From assembly GCA_946537565.1 (NCBI GenBank), contig CAMNFW010000061.1:1-10265 (forward strand): DNA of 10,265 bases. Direction: 5' to 3'. The stretch's first letter is position 1. The number at the start of each line of letters is the position of its first letter. Origin of the DNA: an uncultured Ruminococcus sp. (GTDB lineage: Bacteria > Bacillota > Clostridia > Oscillospirales > Ruminococcaceae). Of the stretch, positions 8,124 through 10,265 are shown one piece after another. Under the pieces are notes generated by a model. It searched no databases and was not told the DNA's origin. It saw only the letters and a list, made by a program, of their open reading frames with translations. The translations under genes were made by a program, and so were the position numbers.

Positions 8124-8128
8124 ACCTC
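8124..8128 (-). promoter_or_regulatory. Ribosome binding site fixing the TTG start of the ABC ATPase
   Basis: On the minus strand this reads GAGGT, a perfect five-base match to the anti-Shine-Dalgarno, with an 8-nt spacer to TTG at 8115. It follows the GTPase gene's TGA (8132-8130) by one base, so a terminating ribosome covers it. The only nearby ATG (8122-8120) is in another frame. This supports TTG as the true start. Confidence 0.75.
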
Positions 8129-8129
8129 A

Positions 8130-9290
8130 TCATATAAGCTTATTCTTATTGAGCAGCCACAGGAACGGGTCTTCTACTCTCTTTGATACTATATTCGGAA
8201 CCTTTCCCATTTCTGCTTCTGCGCCTATAGCTGAGCATACAAAAAACTTGACCGTCTTGAATGCTGCTCTTGCCTGGAGAATAAAGTTTGACTGGTCCCA
8301 GGCATTCAGAAGTCCTTCAACATCACTGCTGATGTTTTCGCAGTCAGACTCTGAAAATCCCTGCACAAAATGAGGGCTCGGAGTAAGAGTTACACTTCCC
8401 TCCGGACGAAGTGACGGCGAATTCTCAATAAGATCCCACTTTGAAAAGCATATTGCAAGAGGTATCTCTATCTGTGCATTTGAAGCATGGGCAAGCTTGA
8501 TTACGTTTATCAGATTATTGAGCAGATCTTCATAGCTGATAACATTCTCTTCAACAGCTGCCTTTCCCTTTTCATCGCATATAGCATTTCTCACCATCGG
8601 TATATCCGTAGGATCAAGAAGAAGGATTATTGCTGAGGAATTGGCTATATACGGTGCAACATCACGCATGATAGCTTCATCATCAAAATTTTCTCCGGCA
8701 GCGTCAAAGAAGGTGAATGTTCTTGCCTTCTGTTTGCTGTTGGTAACGGTGCAGAGTATCGGCATATTGTTACTGATGATATTCTCACCGGGATTAGTCT
8801 GCTTTGTCTTTTCGAGTATCTTATTGCTCTCGAAATAGTTTTTGAATTTTGTATCATAAAGCTTGCGGTTCTGACCGTCAAGTCTCATGGTGCATTTCAG
8901 AGTCGGGAACTTGGACTGTACCTGCTTTAGCAGAGTTCCGACATAATAGCTCTTTCCGGCCCCCGGCGCTCCGACAATGGATATGATTATATTCTCATCA
9001 GTGGAAGGAAGATTGCTGTGACAATGCGGACATATCTTCACATTTGTCATTCCTCCGCAAAGATCACAAAGAGCAAATCCATTCTTTACCTTTGGCATTT
9101 TTATTATATGAGGCTGAAGCTGATTCACCGGAAGATTATAAAACTTCGTATAGGCTTCATCCTGCTCGATGTTTGTATTCTTGCACTGATAGGAATTGCA
9201 TCTCCAGAGCGCCTCTGATTTTTTAAAGGAATTAAAACAATAGGGGCAAACTGCCTTTCCCATATTGGCTATGCTGCTGAATAAACCCAT
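8130..9290 (-). CDS. Zinc-ribbon P-loop GTPase of the double-GTPase (DO-GTPase2) type
   Basis: This 386-residue cytosolic NTPase opens with two zinc-ribbon modules. The first uses Cys 15, 18, 31 and 36, the second Cys 75, 78, 87 and 90. The P-loop core then begins at about 100. Walker A (GAPGAGKS) is at 107-114, the switch II/Walker B-like FFDAAGE at 194-200, and SKWD at 283-286, in the place of the NKxD guanine-specificity motif. CSAIG at 352-356 is G5-like. The C-terminal RVEDPFLWLL (371-380) is a pattern I associate with this family. These traits suggest a TRAFAC-like GTPase of the double-GTPase 2 family, predicted in comparative genomics to pair with GAP1 proteins in conflict systems. A GAP1-like gene lies in the same cluster. 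The ATG has a strong AAAAGGAG site 8 nt upstream. GTP rather than ATP use is inferred from SKWD and is not proven. Confidence 0.82.
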   Translation of the reverse strand: MGLFSSIANMGKAVCPYCFNSFKKSEALWRCNSYQCKNTNIEQDEAYTKFYNLPVNQLQPHIIKMPKVKNGFALCDLCGGMTNVKICPHCHSNLPSTDENIIISIVGAPGAGKSYYVGTLLKQVQSKFPTLKCTMRLDGQNRKLYDTKFKNYFESNKILEKTKQTNPGENIISNNMPILCTVTNSKQKARTFTFFDAAGENFDDEAIMRDVAPYIANSSAIILLLDPTDIPMVRNAICDEKGKAAVEENVISYEDLLNNLINVIKLAHASNAQIEIPLAICFSKWDLIENSPSLRPEGSVTLTPSPHFVQGFSESDCENISSDVEGLLNAWDQSNFILQARAAFKTVKFFVCSAIGAEAEMGKVPNIVSKRVEDPFLWLLNKNKLI

Positions 9291-9298
9291 TAATAATT

Positions 9299-9306
9299 CT
9301 CCTTTT
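9299..9306 (-). promoter_or_regulatory. Ribosome binding site of the GTPase gene
   Basis: On the minus strand this reads AAAAGGAG, with an 8-nt spacer to the ATG at 9290. It is the strongest ribosome binding site inside the cluster and suggests good expression of the GTPase. It lies in the 22-nt gap after the preceding gene. Confidence 0.8.
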
Positions 9307-9312
9307 CAGATA

Positions 9313-10265
9313 CTATTTCATATCAGCGGTATGACCGGCGGCAAGCATCAGCTGATATCTGTTGTTAAGGCTGCTGTCACTGAGGAAGAGCTTGCCCTTC
9401 ATTCCGCTTTTAGCCTGGAAATTCGGTATATCAACTGTAGCTTCCTTGATTTTTTCAGTGGTAGCGGGTATAACGCAGGCTTCAAATCCGCTGGTGCTGT
9501 ACACCGGTGCGGTATTGATATCATATCTTACGATTATTTCCGGAAGCTCTGCCGGTTCTGACAGATCAAGGTGTACCATATAGGTCTTGCCTATAAAACC
9601 TTTTTTAGTGAAATAGTAATTAACGATTATTTTCTTGCCGTTCATATAAGCTGTTTTGAATATCGGCTTTTCACCCTCCGGTGATTTGATAAATCCGACT
9701 ATATAGTAGTTGAACTGGGCAATATTCTTTATCTTGATATTCTCTATATTATAATTTATCCTGCTGACGATCTGCTTATGATCAGCATCGCTCAGATCAG
9801 TGGGATAACGGTCATAGCGGTATGCTACATGGATAGTTTCCTGCTTGTCAGGCCATGCGTCCAGCTCCAGGAACAGGTTTACACCGTCATTCTTCTGGCT
9901 CTTTACCTTTATAGACTGGAAATTCTCTATGTATACTCCCTTGCTCGTAACACCTATACTTCCGCTTATTGCTGCACTGTAAAGGAACATTGAACGTCCG
10001 CCTGCAAGTTTGAAACGGAAGGTGGTATCATTTATCTTATTTACTTCCAGCGGTGTCATTCCCAGAGATGAAAATGCTGAAAGTGCCATTGATGTTCCCG
10101 GACTTACATTTGCACTCGCTGCTGAATAAAACTGTACAGGGAATTCCGGTGAATATCCTTCTCCCAGCACGATCTGGAATTCACCCTCGGTCTGTGTCTC
10201 AGAAACTGTAAAGCTTACAGGCTGAGCCAGTTTTACAGTTTCTGCATTGAAGGAATACGGCTCGG
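9313..10265 (-). CDS. Beta-rich protein of unknown function, start outside the window
   Basis: The frame is open from the stop TAG at 9313-9315 to the right edge, giving about 316 visible codons. A GTG at 10170 could be taken as a start. However, the 31 codons above it read naturally as protein (including AQPVSFTV and TEGEFQIVL) and share the beta-strand character, so the true start is upstream of the window. I do not recognise the family. The visible part alternates hydrophobic and polar residues as in beta-sandwich proteins, is rich in Tyr, Ile, Lys and Asn, and has a single cysteine (in FEACVIP). It shows no transmembrane helix or catalytic motif. The missing N-terminus could hold a signal peptide, anchor or other domain. 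It ends 22 nt before the GTPase start and is very likely co-transcribed with it. It may be an adaptor, sensor or effector of the same system, but nothing in the sequence decides this. Confidence 0.8.
   Translation of the reverse strand, partial: EPYSFNAETVKLAQPVSFTVSETQTEGEFQIVLGEGYSPEFPVQFYSAASANVSPGTSMALSAFSSLGMTPLEVNKINDTTFRFKLAGGRSMFLYSAAISGSIGVTSKGVYIENFQSIKVKSQKNDGVNLFLELDAWPDKQETIHVAYRYDRYPTDLSDADHKQIVSRINYNIENIKIKNIAQFNYYIVGFIKSPEGEKPIFKTAYMNGKKIIVNYYFTKKGFIGKTYMVHLDLSEPAELPEIIVRYDINTAPVYSTSGFEACVIPATTEKIKEATVDIPNFQAKSGMKGKLFLSDSSLNNRYQLMLAAGHTADMK

Noticed and set aside
9313..10170. GTG at 10170 as the start of the rightmost gene
   Set aside because: The frame stays open for 31 more codons to the window edge, and those codons read as normal protein sequence. 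The gene is therefore a partial one with its start outside.

Overview
The window reads as a piece of chromosome from a Gram-positive Firmicute of the Ruminococcus/Oscillospiraceae type. The reasons are moderate-to-low GC content, AGGAG-type ribosome binding sites, a Gram-positive-style uvrB promoter, and surface-protein modules typical of gut and rumen Clostridia. This assignment is an impression, not a measurement. All seven genes are on the minus strand, so transcription runs from high to low coordinates. No tRNA, rRNA, CRISPR array or insertion sequence was recognised.

From right to left there is one tightly packed gene cluster whose beginning lies outside the window. It starts with (1) a beta-rich protein of unknown function, open through the right edge (9313-10265). 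Next come (2) a zinc-ribbon P-loop GTPase of the 'double-GTPase 2' type (8130-9290), (3) an ABC transporter ATPase of the BcrA/lantibiotic type with a TTG start (7231-8115), and (4) its six-helix ABC-2 permease (6408-7229). The cluster continues with (5) a 934-residue protein resembling GTPase-associated protein 1 (GAP1, 3513-6317) and ends with (6) a secreted, membrane-anchored protein with two C-type lectin domains (2123-3502). A strong rho-independent terminator follows at 2071-2098. Gaps inside the cluster are 22, 14, 1, 90 and 10 nt, and no convincing internal promoter was seen. It is probably one operon.

Beyond the terminator is a 154-nt intergenic region. It carries an extended -10 promoter, an AT palindrome and a possible degenerate LexA box. 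Then comes uvrB (4-1968), a conserved excision-repair gene whose stop codon lies at the left edge. It looks like a housekeeping gene flanking the accessory operon.

The most interesting content is the operon. A GTPase plus GAP1-like pair is known from comparative genomics as the core of predicted NTP-dependent biological-conflict (defence or signalling) systems. Here a complete ABC-2 transporter sits between the two core genes, and the last gene encodes a two-domain surface lectin. A reasonable hypothesis is an envelope-facing device in which a surface glycan-binding protein and a transporter are tied to a cytosolic GTPase switch. The function is inferred from context only.
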